Below are positions 47,656-60,650 of a stretch of DNA of 64,000 bases, one piece after another; position 1 is the first letter of the stretch; the number at the start of each line of letters is the position of its first letter. The notes beneath the pieces were generated by a model that saw only the letters and a program-made list of their open reading frames with translations, had not been told where the DNA came from and did not search any database. The position numbers were made by a program, and so were the translations under genes. Source of the stretch: Primula veris (taxonomy: Eukaryota; Streptophyta; Magnoliopsida; Ericales; Primulaceae); contig OY821746.1 of NCBI GenBank assembly GCA_963682055.1, forward strand, positions 8,653,992-8,717,991. The letters run 5' to 3'.

Positions 47656-48225
47656 TGATAGAACATAAAAATTAGACCCGAATATTCTATTCGGGTAATA
47701 ATCAACCCACTTTATAAATGGGTATCCAACGCTTAAATGGGTCGTCTCATACTTTTTATAGGAATTGAGGTGTTACTATCAAAAGCCCAAGCCCAATCAA
47801 ATGGGGACCCATGTCTGAAAAACCCCTGGGATGAAGACATTTGTCAACATCCTAGAAGGCATAGTTGCCTATAAATAGCCAACTATCCCTCCTAGAAAAG
47901 GACCAGAAAATCTATCCAAAAAATATAGAGAGAAGTTGAGAAAAGAGAGAAACTAATCAACACACACCACTTCAAGAAATAAACCGAGAAAAGACAAAGC
48001 CGAGCACCGAATAAAAGGGGAGAAAGATCAAGACGAGAGATTAAATAGTCATATCGAGCACCATTGTAAAACCGAAATATTAATCCGAGCAAGTGTAATA
48101 GTCCGAATAAGGATAATAATCCGAGCAATAATAAAGATCAGGAAGTGTCCATTATTCACAGTTGATTTACTATTATATCATTGTTGAAAAGCCTAACGCG
48201 ACCGACCAAAGTTATGGCTTTATCA
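47656..48225 (+). repeat. 3' LTR of right gypsy element
   Basis: 570 bp, nine differences from 30694-31263 by eye; duplication ATATC follows at 48226-48230. Confidence 0.94.
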
Positions 48226-51200
48226 ATATCCTAACACGAGCATAAGCTGTATATATAGGAATGAAACACCATCCATATAATTTGGGTATACAATAATATG
48301 TTTCCGCAATATTTTGTATTTTAGGGCAAACATAATAGTTGTGTTAATTTTAATAATATTAATTTTGACACATCATTATTTAATTGCATGTTAAATGACA
48401 CATATGCAACTTAAATTTAACATTCACATTCGCGTATTAACTTAACAAAATTATCTAATTTTAAATTTAATTAATTATTAATTAAAATCTCATTAATTAA
48501 TCATTTTGTAAACACCCGCTAAAATAGAAACTAAAATATAAATAGTTGAAATAGAGTTCACGTTGAAATTAATGTTATTTTGTCATATCATCAATTAACA
48601 ATATTAAAAGCATTGTTATCGTTAACAATTTTTTTTAACATCTATAAACATAACACGTGATTTAACATAACTAATGGAGACAAAAAAAATTTGTTAACTA
48701 ACTATTTTAGTTAGTAATAGAGATAACACGCTGTTATAGTATAGATGCTCAAGTATTATAAGCAAAACACTGGATAAATGGAACAATTGACCACTTGGTA
48801 ACAAAAGATTGATGAAAAAATGAGCATAAGGACTTTAACAAACATGGATACACGATTTTATTTTTTGCTTCAAACAAAAACAAGCTATTGACCAAATAGG
48901 TATATATCTGGAACAAAATAGAAATAGCAACATAAACTCAATTGATCCACATTCATCGATATTATTCATGAACAGATAGGGTGATCCTGACCAAAACCAT
49001 AACAATTTTTTAGTTTAGGAGATGACAAATTATCAGGTGGTCGATAAGTGATTTTAAAAAAAAATATTTTTCTAGGTAAAAAAATAGGTGGAAAAAAACT
49101 AACAGGGCCGATGTGCTAAAATAATAGGTTCGCCACCGGACTCAGGCTATGTATATAAGCATTATCAACAGGTGACGAGTTTCCAAGGACATCCCAAAAA
49201 AACAAAGCCTCCCTTGACAACTTTGAGAAATTAAAACGACAACAATTAATATAGCCAGAAGTATTTTCAAATGAGAGCGTCTCATTGTTTGATATCGGAT
49301 GAAAAATGTGTTGGTTTAAGAATTCATAATTCGGTATTATATAGAAGATGAAGATTATGTTTGTGTGGTGTATTTTTAATATTGTATATGCAAAGACCGG
49401 GAGTCAACTAGTCAAGTTCTTTTGAAAACACTATTTCCTTTGAAATATTCAAGTGGAATTATTACACACGGTTTCCAGGGGTGGACCCTGATTCAATGCA
49501 TTATGTTACTGAACTGAAAATCATAATTGAATTATTACACTTCTATATATTTTAGGGTAACCAATTAACTATTGATAATTTTTCAATTTTCTTATTAAAT
49601 ATTTCAGTATAATAAATTAATAACTTTTTTTATTAAAATTAAGGTAAACATCCCCGCAAGATATAGGTGACTATTTTCATTGCATAATTAGTTAGATAAA
49701 CTTCTTAGTTAATAAACATTTTTTTACATCATTTGTTAAATTTTACAATAGCTAGGTATCAAAAATCACTGTATCTCTTATGGTTATTAATATGAAGAGG
49801 CCCGGAAATGGGATCCAACACAAAAACTAGCTAGACTGCTTTGTTGATTGGTTCAATTTCGACGAGGGACTTTTCTTGCACAAAGATTACAATGCTACAT
49901 TGATTAGTTCAATTCCAATTAGGGTTATTCTTGCACGAGCATGAAAGACACACAACATTGTTAGGAAATACGAATAAAATACATGTTGTTTTTGATTTAT
50001 TAATTTTTTTTATCAGACATTGTTACATTTTTATGAGGTTTTATATTGGAAATATGTTTTTTGTTTTATTTATTAATGCGCAAATAAGTATCTAATATTA
50101 TAATTCGTAGATAGTATAATGTGTAGAGTACAACTTATACACGAAAAATTAAACTATTGATTATTATATAATATAAGTAAATTGTTTACAACTTTATATG
50201 GAAATGAACAGACCATCGGTACAGTTGTAGTGTATAATTTTAGTAGGTCTGTCTTAATTACATGGAATATAGTATTACAACTTTATACATTAGTGAACTC
50301 TGAGTGTATTAAACATGACCGCAACAAGTCAATTATTTTTGTACTCACTAGATAAAATAATTAACGCATTGAGTCATATAATTTGTTTAAACTTTTAATT
50401 CTGATTTTATCAATTAAACATGTATGAAAAATGATAATCATTTTAATTCATAAAGGAGTGTGATTCTTTACGAGTCGCAAACTCAGTGAGTTGGACAGTG
50501 CGTTTCAAATATAGTGTTTATTAGTAAATGAAGAAATTCACGTCCCGGTATTGTGATTGATGATACCCTTAAAAGGTTATAATTATTTTTGTATCAAACC
50601 CTCTATATGGATTTATTAACCCGATACATTAATTAAGTTAACTGGTATTTATTAAGTAATTAAATATGCTTACTAAATTTAAATTGTCACTGATTTAAAT
50701 TGGCAAGTGGATGTCTGTTTAATCTTAACGTGAGAATGATTTCAACATAATGACATGAAACAAATTATCTTTTAGAAGATTCGGAATATGAGAGAGATTT
50801 AAGTTAGATTACTTTATTGGAATGACCTCTAATTTAATAAGATAAAAAAAATTCATGTTGACGAGTTTAAGTTCGAATCTGATTAAAATAAACTCTTCTT
50901 TATTAAGCCTATCAGGTCCATAACGTAGCCTATATAAACATACTTCGTATAACTATGAAAAAACAGATTTTTTAATATATGTTTTTTTAGTGAGAGAGAG
51001 TCCACCATCTTTTCAAAAGCAACACGTTTTTTATGAATACATTAGAAGACCCGATTCTTTCAGAAAGACAAACTCAGCATCACTGTAAACTTCTAAACAT
51101 AAAAGGTAAAATAATAATAGTTTTAAATAGTATCGTACACAACTTTAATAAGCTTTCTGGCCTTTCTTCCGTTGATATAAAACTTTCAATGGAGACATAG

Positions 51201-52237
51201 GAGATGTGAATATATGGACTTTGAAGGTTGTATGGCGCTGAAAAAATAAAAATAAAAATAAAACAAAAAAGAGCTCCTTGTTTCAGTTTGTAAAAATTGG
51301 ATCCTCGAGTGACTGATCGGTGGGTCCGGTGTACTACAAACAATTTTCGATGCTATCATGGCCATACGGACATAAGAACTTGACTAGAAAACATGGGCAT
51401 TGCATCGCCATGTTCCGTTTTCCTAATTATCTACTATCATATCTACTTGGCACTTGGAACCTTGATTAAATGCGTAGCTCATTTTCTCATCAGTGGCTAT
51501 AATAATATATCGATATTTCAATAGTTTTTTATTACTTGTCCTGTAGTTTTATGCCTGTCCTTTGCAATCAGATCATCTGAACATTATTTCCAAATCTTGT
51601 ATTATCTAAAACTCTGGGCGTAAGTTTTAAGTCATCTTTAACTCTATAACTATCTCATTGACTTAACTTAATGAACTCAACTTTTTTTTCTCAAAATGGA
51701 AAAATAAAACAGCTTAGTTGCTCAAAGGTTGCATACGAAGAAGACCTATATATAGGTTAATTAGCGTGTTTTCTTAACGTGGAAAATATGTAGTATTTTG
51801 TTGCCAACTTAAAATATGATTATCTTTTCTTGAAAGGAAAAGAAAAAGGAGATAAAACTATATTTCAATTGTAAATAAGTCAGCTTATCTGCTTAAAGGG
51901 TAGCCAAACAAACCGCTACTTGGAATAATATCGTTATGGTAGCCAAACTTAATTAACAAATGTAATTAACAGTAGTGGGGAGACATAGAGAGTCTATGCC
52001 TGAAGTACGCCAAGAAGAAATAACGAGTCTATTTCATTTTGTTTGGTTAATTAAAAGGGTTAATTATGGTCTAAGTACAATATCAAACTTTCGGTCAAAG
52101 ACTTTTAAATGGAGTCATCAGGATGGTTTCTGTCAAAGATTAGGGAGTTTGAGTGAACACTCGCCGAAATGGGTTGATGGTTTAGCTAAATTTATACCTT
52201 GTATGAATAATTTTTTTACCATTGAAAATCACTATAC
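48226..52237. other. AT-rich intergenic region
   Basis: 4 kb with no confident gene. ORFs are short and unrecognisable. A poorly conserved inverted-repeat candidate (about 48324-48751) and a MULE-terminus-like GGGTTAATTATGGT at 52058 are the only repeat-like signs. Confidence 0.5.
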
Positions 52238-53241
52238 GCTCCGTTTGTTTTATAGTAAAAAATTTACATGGAGAAAATATTTTTATAAGAAACTTTTACA
52301 CTGAAAATTTTTGTTTGCTTTTCATTTATACGCGATTGGTGCATAAAAAAATTTTCATCTAAAATTTTACACAAACTCAAGATCTTTTTACAAATTGTTT
52401 TTTTAACAAATAATTGGTAAAAATCTCAACATGTATAGAAAAATTAAGCTAAACACATATTTTATTTCATATACGCCACTTATAATGACTTATAAATTTT
52501 TAACATATAAACTCATAAAATTATAAGTATAGAAGATATCATTGACTTTTTTTAGCTTTTTCAAATTTTCTTGGGTTTTTTAGATTTTTCGGAATTTTTT
52601 ATTTTTTATTTTATTTTTCCATTTTTTGTTATTTTTTTAGATTTTTTCCCATTTATATTTTATTTTTATTGGTTAATTAGATTTTAGCTTTTTCAAATTT
52701 TCTTATTTTTTTAGATTTTTCAGATATTTTTTTTTATATAAATGTTCATGTTTTTTATTGGGTAGTAGATGGAATTAGACTAATTATTAAATAATTTTAA
52801 AAGAGTAGACCTATAATTAATACTCCATGCGTTCCCGATTAATTGTTCTTTACGAAATTACGTGCAATTTTGACTGGCTTATAACATGTATCAAAATTGT
52901 CGAAATGAAATTTCAAAGCTAAATCATATATTTTAATGTTTGAACTATATGATTAACTTTTAAAAAAATTCATTCCGACAATTTTGATACAAGTTATTAG
53001 GCGATCAAAATTGCACGTAGTTTGGTAGTGGACAATTAATTGGGAACGGATGGAGTAATAGTTATAATACCAGTATTAGAAAGAATATAAAATGATGCTC
53101 CGTAAACCGTTTACAACTTTATTTGCGGGGTAATCGTTTCCCCAATTTGACTGGATATGTGGGAAAATTTTTCCCAAAAAAAATGTTTTACGGTAAATCA
53201 ATCAACCGGAAAATCTATTTTACAACAAAACAAACGGAGTC
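52238..53241. mobile_element. Non-autonomous TIR element (family unclear)
   Basis: Left end CTCCGTTTGTTTTATAGTAA and the reverse complement of the right end CTCCGTTTGTTTTGTTGTAA match over about 20-26 bases. No clear target duplication was found, so superfamily is uncertain (hAT-like is possible). Contains a nested Stowaway. Confidence 0.5.
52823..53055. mobile_element. Stowaway-type MITE, complete, nested
   Basis: 233 bp flanked by TA. The ends CTCCATGCGTTCCC and GGGAACGGATGGAG are inverted copies. The interior has inverted AAATTACGTGCAATTTTGA / TCAAAATTGCACGTAGTTT arms. Same family as 10777-11011. Confidence 0.85.
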
Positions 53242-53296
53242 TTAATTGCTTTTTTTTCCTGCTCGGAATTAAACAGAATTATGGGATCAATTAAAA

Positions 53297-53450
53297 AAAA
53301 CATTTTTGTCACTTACATCTTTATATAATCATTTTTGTCGAGATTGTATGAAGAAAAATAGCACATGAAGTGCACAAGACGGGCATTTGTGTGCAAATCG
53401 AGTAATTTTTAACATATTGATATGCTAATTGTGAGTGTATACAATTAACT
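53297..53450 (+). repeat. Interspersed repeat, copy 1
   Basis: Alignable with 62460-62595: shared TTTTTGTCACTTACATCT-like start, a CACATGAAGTGCACA-like middle and TAACATATTGATATGCTAAT near the end. Family unknown. Confidence 0.55.
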
Positions 53451-53503
53451 AACCATCAAAAAGAAGTTGGTGTAATACAAATAATTAACCTTAATTAAAA
53501 TGT

Positions 53504-53718
53504 TGTTGTGTGACATATTAGCTCACATATATATGTATATAGATATAGAGAGAGAATATATAGAGACAACAACAGGGTCTTTATTAATCAGAATATGTAT
53601 ATGAATGAATGTCAAATACAAGACCCATAACCCTCTTTATGTAGATAGAGGGGTAGGGTTATAAGCCCACTTGGGCCCATAAAGTACAAGCCCAATAGTC
53701 CAATAATATTCTACAACA
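53504..53718 (-). repeat. 3' LTR of Copia-type element
   Basis: 215 bp, closely similar to 60137-60350; includes AATAAAGACCCTG on the minus strand. Confidence 0.88.
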
Positions 53719-53919
53719 TTCCCCCTTTGGACGTCTTGAATTATTCGTCTTCATGCAGTCGATCTGAGTCGAGTTCATTCGCAAAGCTAAACACATAAAA
53801 ATCTTAGGGCCGAAAAACCCAGTGTGGGACAAAACCGGTACCTAGGAGAAACTGTGTAGCCGAATGATATAGGCCGAAATATCATGTAAGTAACTAACCA
53901 CAAAACAGTGTGGCTCATC

Positions 53920-54215
53920 AAAACCTTGACAGAGCAAACCCAATGGGAAAATCTCTGATCGAAGGAAAAAGAGTGCAACAGTGGTAGTAGTAGGGGATCA
54001 ACCACAAAACAGGTGCTTCATCAAAACCTTGCTAGAGTAAACTCAGTGGGAAAAACCTCTAGTCGAAGGACAAAAGAGTACACATTGGTAAGAAGTATAC
54101 AACCGGATACTCCCCCTAATTTCGGCAATCTTAAGTGGGATATGATGGGAACGTGTCTCGCTAAAAACCTTGCCAAGGAAAACCCAATGGGAAAAAAACC
54201 TTGGTCTAAGGACAA
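53920..54215 (-). repeat. Three imperfect direct repeats in the Copia 3' region
   Basis: Units at about 53923, 54021 and 54160 share AAAACCTTG..AGAG/AAGGAAAACCCAATGGGAAAA followed by a CTAAGGACAAAAAGAGTACA-like sequence. Such repeats are familiar from the 3' untranslated part of plant Copia elements (recalled). Confidence 0.6.
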
Positions 54216-57200
54216 AAAGAGTACACGAGCATGCGACTGGATGCTCCCCTCACTTGCACACGACAGGGAGCGAAGATTTCGACTAAGTAGTAATTAGTGC
54301 AATAAGCATTCACCTGGATGCTCCCCCTCACTTGCACACGACTGGGTGCAAAGATTTCATATTCCAAGAAAGAGTACGATCATTCGACTGGATGCCTCAT
54401 TTACTTGCACACGACTGTATGTAAGAAAATATAACGTAGAATAGAACGAGCATTCAACTGAATGCTCTTAAACTTCATGTGAAGATTTATTTCAGCGAAA
54501 AATGCTAAATAGCATAATGTAGTCATGTCTCTCTTAATCGATAACAACAAGTTGTCTGCTATGACAAGTGTTTTATCTGGATCGTGAAACAGAGCATATG
54601 TAATTCAAATATGGCTAATACTAGCTCGAAGCCATATATACTCTCTAGTCGTCTCATAGAGCACGAGATCGGAGTGATTCGTTTGGAGTCATTCCAAGAC
54701 CTCCAAGATATCGCCTTATTCCTAATGGCAAAGACATACCATGTTAGGAATATCCCTTATGAGGGTCTGATAAGTAACCAGCATCGGTATAACCGAAAAA
54801 GGGTTGCGTTAATTCGAGTACCAAAAGGGGGTAGGTACACTCGATGACGCAAAATGGGATAAGACAGGCCCTCATCCACAGTTACCTTAAGGTAATGGGA
54901 AAATGTCTTTTATGCCATTTCGATGGCAGCGTGTTAGCGCGATGCTGTGTCGAGCTATACCATTCACAGCAGACGAGATGTTCGTCCTAGCACATTAGAC
55001 CAAGTGTAATGATGCACTTATTGTACTTAGATATGAACATCATGATTCAATATCTCTTCATTGTCTCATCAGAGACGGACTGGGTCTATATCAATGTCTA
55101 GTGATCGAACGATCATGGAAGAATCTGACGACTTAGCGTCATAATGACTAAAACGTCATAACACCTTCTGGGTGTAGTATGAATCATGGACTTAGATTCA
55201 AATTTTTTTACGGGACTCGATCATCAGGCCGAGTCACTACCGTGTCTTCCCAAGATCTTTCATCTCGAAGGCAAATCCAAAAATGGATCGCATAATAAAA
55301 CACGCAAGGGCATAATACTTGTTCAAGTATCCCAAGCTGATCAAGTACTCACTTAGGCGGGTATACCACATCCGCTTGGATTATATTAATCCATATAGTG
55401 AACGTCTCATTTAATTGAGATCGTGTTCCATGGTCAGGAACTACTTGATTCAAGCACTGCGAAGTCAAACAGGGACCTTCATCTATATCTCTTTGTCTAA
55501 ATCCCCATAGAGATAAAACAGTGACCACAATCACATGCTGCATAATTAGTTTTTCGGAAACTACTAAACTGATAAAGTAGGGGACCGTTATAACGTCCAT
55601 TACGAGGAAATCAACCATCTCGTAATCAATTCCAAGGTGTGAGAGAAGCCTTGCGCTACTAGGTGAACATTCTACAATCTCATTATTCTCATCACTCTTC
55701 CTTACGAATAACCAAATAAACGAACTCGTTTAACATTGGTGGTGTTGGAGCTACAAGTCCAAACACATTTTCGCTAAGGAGTCTACTTGGATTGCAAGTT
55801 TCCATTAGTCCAGTCTATTCTACGTTGACTTCAGGCAACGGTACATGGTTCCCTGTCATAATTTGCTCATATTATTAGTCGTCACCGAATATATGAACAA
55901 GTAATCAATGACAGTCTCATTTCGCTTCAATATCGTCTAAGATATCATGATCGACAGATATTTTGAGATTCTTAGGATGAGGAGGAAATTACACATCTCC
56001 TTGATCCTTTATAATCTCGTGCGACAAACGAGTTTCAGTTCACCACCTCTGGGGCTGAACGAATTAAGAACCGGTCAACTTCCTCATATCTTGGGAAGGA
56101 CGACAGACTGACGGCCGACGGCAGCGTCCTTTGCTTGGCGGGTTCGGCCAAAGCAACGTGTTACGACAGGAACACGGCGTCCGACAGGGACGTCTATCCT
56201 TGCAAGCATTTTGCAGCAGGTATAAATGATCTCGTGACATCTCATAAAGTCATTAAATGCGTCTGGAATTTAGTTAGATTTGAGGGAGTCTATGCACTTA
56301 CTTATCACTAAGTGCAGTTTTGGGGATCAAGCTAAGACTGAGTGGGTTATGCCACGTTACTTCACGTCGTTTCTTATCAACGGTAACGTGCAAATCTCCC
56401 CCTAACGACGGGGAGAACAGTCTTAGCGATGTCACTTTCGCATATCATGCGGTAAAGAGATCGCTTGCCAAGGTTACTCTATCAAATGATAGGTAGGGGA
56501 TTCATAATCGACTTATGTCCCCTTCAGAGGTCCATATTTTGAACGCTATATCGGCTCAATCAAAATATTAATTAATCACTCTAAACACGCGTTAATATGA
56601 GACTTCTGGCTCATAACCAGTAACCAGCTAGTACGCATATGGTGTTTGAGTGTCTATGGGCCTCATGACGGACCAATGCAGCAAAATAGCATAACCCCAC
56701 ATGGAAATATAAATCTTGGTGTGCAAGACCAAGAAGTGCGTGCAACCATTTGCAGTCGCATTATCAAACTTTCCGTGAGTCCATTTGGGTCTGAACATAA
56801 TCGACATGATGTTCAATTTCAATTTCCAAACTCAAGTAATTCAAATCGAAATTTCGATTCTTACTCTTCGGAATTATCAAGTCGACTAGACTTTTCAGGA
56901 TAATCCGGATCATGAGCCATCAACTTAATGATAGGGCTAAAAGTTTGGGAAATACTGCATTTCTGTGGACAACAATAATCATGTGACCTATTGTCGATGC
57001 ATCAACCATAACCATTTATATTTATGGTCCGTCTTATGGTTGGATAAGTCCACAATAACTCCTTCAATTCTTTACAAGAATTCTACGAGTTCATTTCGTG
57101 ATCTTTACACATACTGGTCTTTCAAAGTGAGCATTAATGGCATGAATTTCGGATTAATCGCGAAATATATTCTCAGATAGAATCCAAATACGATGCGATT

Positions 57201-58084
57201 ATAAATCAAGCATCGTCTTTTGACCCGGGAATATCTTATCCGGTCAATGCCACAATATCAAAATGCTCTTATCAATCGACGAAAGGCGAATGATAGTACA
57301 GACAATCATGTTTTAGCATCTAAATCATTTATCATTTCGACGACAGGCGAAATGATAAGATAACTTTAAATGCTTTAAAGAATGTGGTAGCAACCACTTG
57401 AAAGACATTTCAACTCTTTTAAAATACGCTTTTGGTCGTATTGAATGGAGGCTATGTAAAGAAATTTTAATTCTTTCATGAGCTATTACCAGATAACACT
57501 GGTTTTCTCGAATATTTTATAACTCAACAAGGTACGGCAGGACCTACATGAGTATAAGACCTCATATTTGACAAATCAATTTGATTTTACCAAAGTTTTC
57601 GATTTGGAACGACAGGTCCAGAATCGTTGTCACTGATTACTTTTTTAGGCAAGTAGTTGGTGAAATTATGTGGTACACTGTTACCCACTATTTTCAAAAA
57701 AATCAACTACCCCACAAGCATTGCCTAAAATTTCATAATTTAAAATTTGGTCACATTTGTCAAAGTAATTTGCTCAAAACACTTTAAATTATTTCGAGAA
57801 ATTTCGTAAACAGGCAAACCATAATCCAAAAGTATGTCCAAATGGAAAATTCATAATCCAAATGGAAAACATAATCCAGATGAGCGAAAAAATGGCTCAA
57901 TGATTTATCAAAATCAATAAAGAAAGATATCAAACTCATTTGAGCCACAAAATCGGGGGTCTCAAGAGTTTCCTTTCAGTTAGCTTTAACCACATTAGCA
58001 TCGGTTTTTTTCACCTTTATAATAGTTGTGAACTATTTATGGAGTAACCGTGCATGACCTTTGTCTTTATAGCATAGAGTTGCC

Positions 58085-58505
58085 TCATTGAGCATTATCT
58101 CTTGCTTTGTGACAACGGGCCATATTGTTCCTTTCAATTACTGTCTTGCAGCCACAAGTTTTCGATTTTGACGATTGTCTAAAATCTCGCTTGGCTAGGC
58201 GATTCATCAGGATCACGACAGTTCGAGACAAATAACACTTGTCTCGGTTCTCGATTCGTGGAAAAAAAATATACACGAAGAGCATTAATATCAGGCAAAT
58301 AATTCGTCATTGACCAAATAGGATTAAAACTACTCACCGGGGTAATTTTCTTATCTAATAACAGATGGGCGATAAAGGAACATGGTGAATATAAATTCAC
58401 GATACTGCTTATGGAATGCAATTTCCAAGCTAGTATTTTGGTGAAGGATTGCTCCAATATGTCAATTTCAGACATTTGTTCACCATAGACGTCATCACGT
58501 CTCAA
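58085..58505 (-). pseudogene. Copia gag remnant
   Basis: On the minus strand, VYGEQMSEIDILEQSFTKIL and a downstream piece with ARCHKARDN resemble, in order, the gag core and zinc-knuckle region of Copia elements, with frame changes between. It lies where gag is expected, about 1.6 kb inside the 5' LTR. The match is weak and by eye. Confidence 0.4.
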
Positions 58506-60116
58506 ATGTGGCGGCGGAATAAAATCAACGCCTTAGCATTCATCCTGATGGTAACAACAAATTTGTGTTTTACTCATCAAAGATGGCATCCAAAAAAAAT
58601 GGGGCATCACATTTTCACACATCAGGGTGAGTAACATGTGGTGACGGATTAAAATCAACATTTAAACAGTCATTTCGCAAGTATGTTTTACGATTTTTAT
58701 CATCATAGATGGCATTCAACATGTGTTGGGAGTTCTGGATTATTTATCATATAAAACAACTGGTTTATATTTTTATGGTTTGCAAAAGCACAAACTTTTT
58801 TTCGAAACGACAGGTTCGAAAACATTAGTTTTGCTTTTCATGTGAATCGGTTCTCATTGATCGAACGACGGGTCGATACTGAAACACCAATTCAGCGAAA
58901 CATACATCACTATATAAACAAACTCGGGGAAATTATTATTTAGTCAACCCCTTTCGGTAGCTCTATTTGAACACGACCAGGAAAGACGGTGAGGGGGGTG
59001 GGCACGAATGCCTCTTAAAAACCGACCTCATTAGGATATCGACTTCCGCCTATATCTTTCATAGACATCGTATCCAAATAGGTGAGCCTATTTAGGGAAG
59101 GTTCATAATTTTTCCAACTTAAATGTAAAAATATATGATTTCGCAAATTACCATATTTTACACAAGTGTACATGGCAGTAAATAAATACATAGATCGTAC
59201 ATGCTTGCATGATTAAATAATATAGCAGTAGCATGGTAGTACATATTAACACAATCTAAATTTACCAATTTACACTAAGCAAGATATTACTCAATATTTA
59301 ATTATTCTATTGCTATATGTGTAAGTTCTATACATGGTAACTAAATCATTCATGTATGTAATATATTATATTTACCAATTTACAATATACACGCAAGTTA
59401 CATACATGGTAATTCACAAGATTCATTATATCATGAAAGGAATCAAATATTAACTCATGGTAATTTGTCTAATTACATAATTAAGTTCCAAGTTTGCATG
59501 TATTGACCAGATTCTACGTGAATTCAAACAAATGTACTATTTTATATGTAGGTATACACTACAGGGATCACTACTGTAGTTTAATTAAACTATATATAGT
59601 TTTACACATGCAGTACATAAATATCAGTGCGTTCCAGTTCTGTCCATACTATTTTCAAATTAACAGATTTGGTTATACATGTTTATATTACTAGCAATAT
59701 TAGACCCAAGTTACACCTAGTAATATGCAATTAGTGGACATATGTTTATAAACAGTGACGTCTTGTTCATGTATATTGACGCAACAACAATCTGGAAGTA
59801 TTAGAATCTAATTTGTTCCCTGATGATTTAATGAGTATACACGTGTGTGATTAAACATATTATGCAAAGCATATATACATATTCCTTATATATATATATA
59901 TGTTGATAGTATCAAGCTATGCCGTTTCAATCTTAATTAGTAACAGTAGCATGGATAATATTTGTGACGTGCGAGATGAACAAAATATATACCGTACTTC
60001 GATTATTTTGGGGAAGACTGACAGAACAGAAAAAAAACTTCAAAGTTTGCCCGTATATTTATAACCCAATTTTCGAGCATAAAACCCTAGTATCCTAACT
60101 TGGACTCCAATCTCCA

Positions 60117-60136
60117 TGAGCAAAGTGCTGATAACG
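60117..60136 (-). other. Candidate primer-binding site of Copia-type element
   Basis: The minus strand reads CGTTATCAGCACTTTGCTCA immediately inside the LTR, resembling the TATCAG-type sites of plant Copia elements. Confidence 0.5.
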
Positions 60137-60350
60137 TGTTGTGTGACATATTAGCTCACATATATATGTATATAGATATAGAGAGAGAATATAGAGAGAC
60201 AATAACAGGGTCTTTATTAATCAGAATATGTATATGAATGAATGTCAATACAAGACCCCTAACCCTCTTTATGTAGATAGAGGGGTAGGGTTATAAGCAC
60301 ACTTGGGCCCATAAAGTACAAGCCCAATAGTCCAATAATATCCTACAACA
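60137..60350 (-). repeat. 5' LTR of Copia-type element
   Basis: 214 bp, TGTTGT...ACAACA; AATGT duplication follows. Confidence 0.88.
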
Positions 60351-60650
60351 AATGTAAAGTTTTTAATTTTTGATACTTCTCCTCCATTCATTTTTCAACT
60401 ACTACTTTTGAGTTTTAACACCCCAAAAATATTTACATTTTTACTTTTTAGTCACAAGTTTCGGGTTTTGACTTGCTTCATTTTTACATTTCACCCTTAA
60501 AATTGGGAGAGTTTATTTATTTATATCGCAATACATATACACAATTTGAAGTAGCGATTTTGTGTTTTCAAGCGTTCATGATAAAATCTTCTTTATCACT
60601 CGGCAACAACAACGTTAGACCGATGAGCTAAATCTGAAGGTCAACACAAT

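Larger units (their letters stand above)
30694..48225 (+). mobile_element. Right Ty3/gypsy LTR retrotransposon (Tat-type), full length, 17,532 bp, with antisense gene cluster
   Basis: Complete element in plus orientation. The LTRs (30694-31263 and 47656-48225, both 570 bp) differ at nine bases by eye, about 1.6%, and are flanked by perfect ATATC duplications (30689-30693, 48226-48230). Same organisation as the left element: PBS, one-frame gag-pol with dual RNase H, AATAAA, tandem array, eight antisense genes, purine-rich tract, LTR. The LTRs share their first ~20 and last ~15 bases and the TATA region with the left element but are otherwise clearly diverged, so these are two subfamilies. gag-pol has four stops; antisense gene f is intact. 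Confidence 0.93.
53504..60350 (-). mobile_element. Decayed Copia-type LTR retrotransposon, 6,847 bp
   Basis: Flanked by LTRs of 214-215 bp (TGTTGT...ACAACA) and a perfect AATGT duplication (53499-53503 and 60351-60355). Minus orientation is inferred because CGTTATCAGCACTTTGCTC follows the 60137-60350 LTR and AATAAAGACC in the LTR reads on that strand. The internal 6.4 kb has only short ORFs; a gag-like remnant lies near the 5' end. LTRs differ at few bases, much less decay than the interior, which suggests a copy mobilised in trans. Confidence 0.82.

Noticed and set aside
48324..48751. PIF/Harbinger-type MITE
   Set aside because: End similarity is around 60% by eye and no 3-bp duplication is clear.
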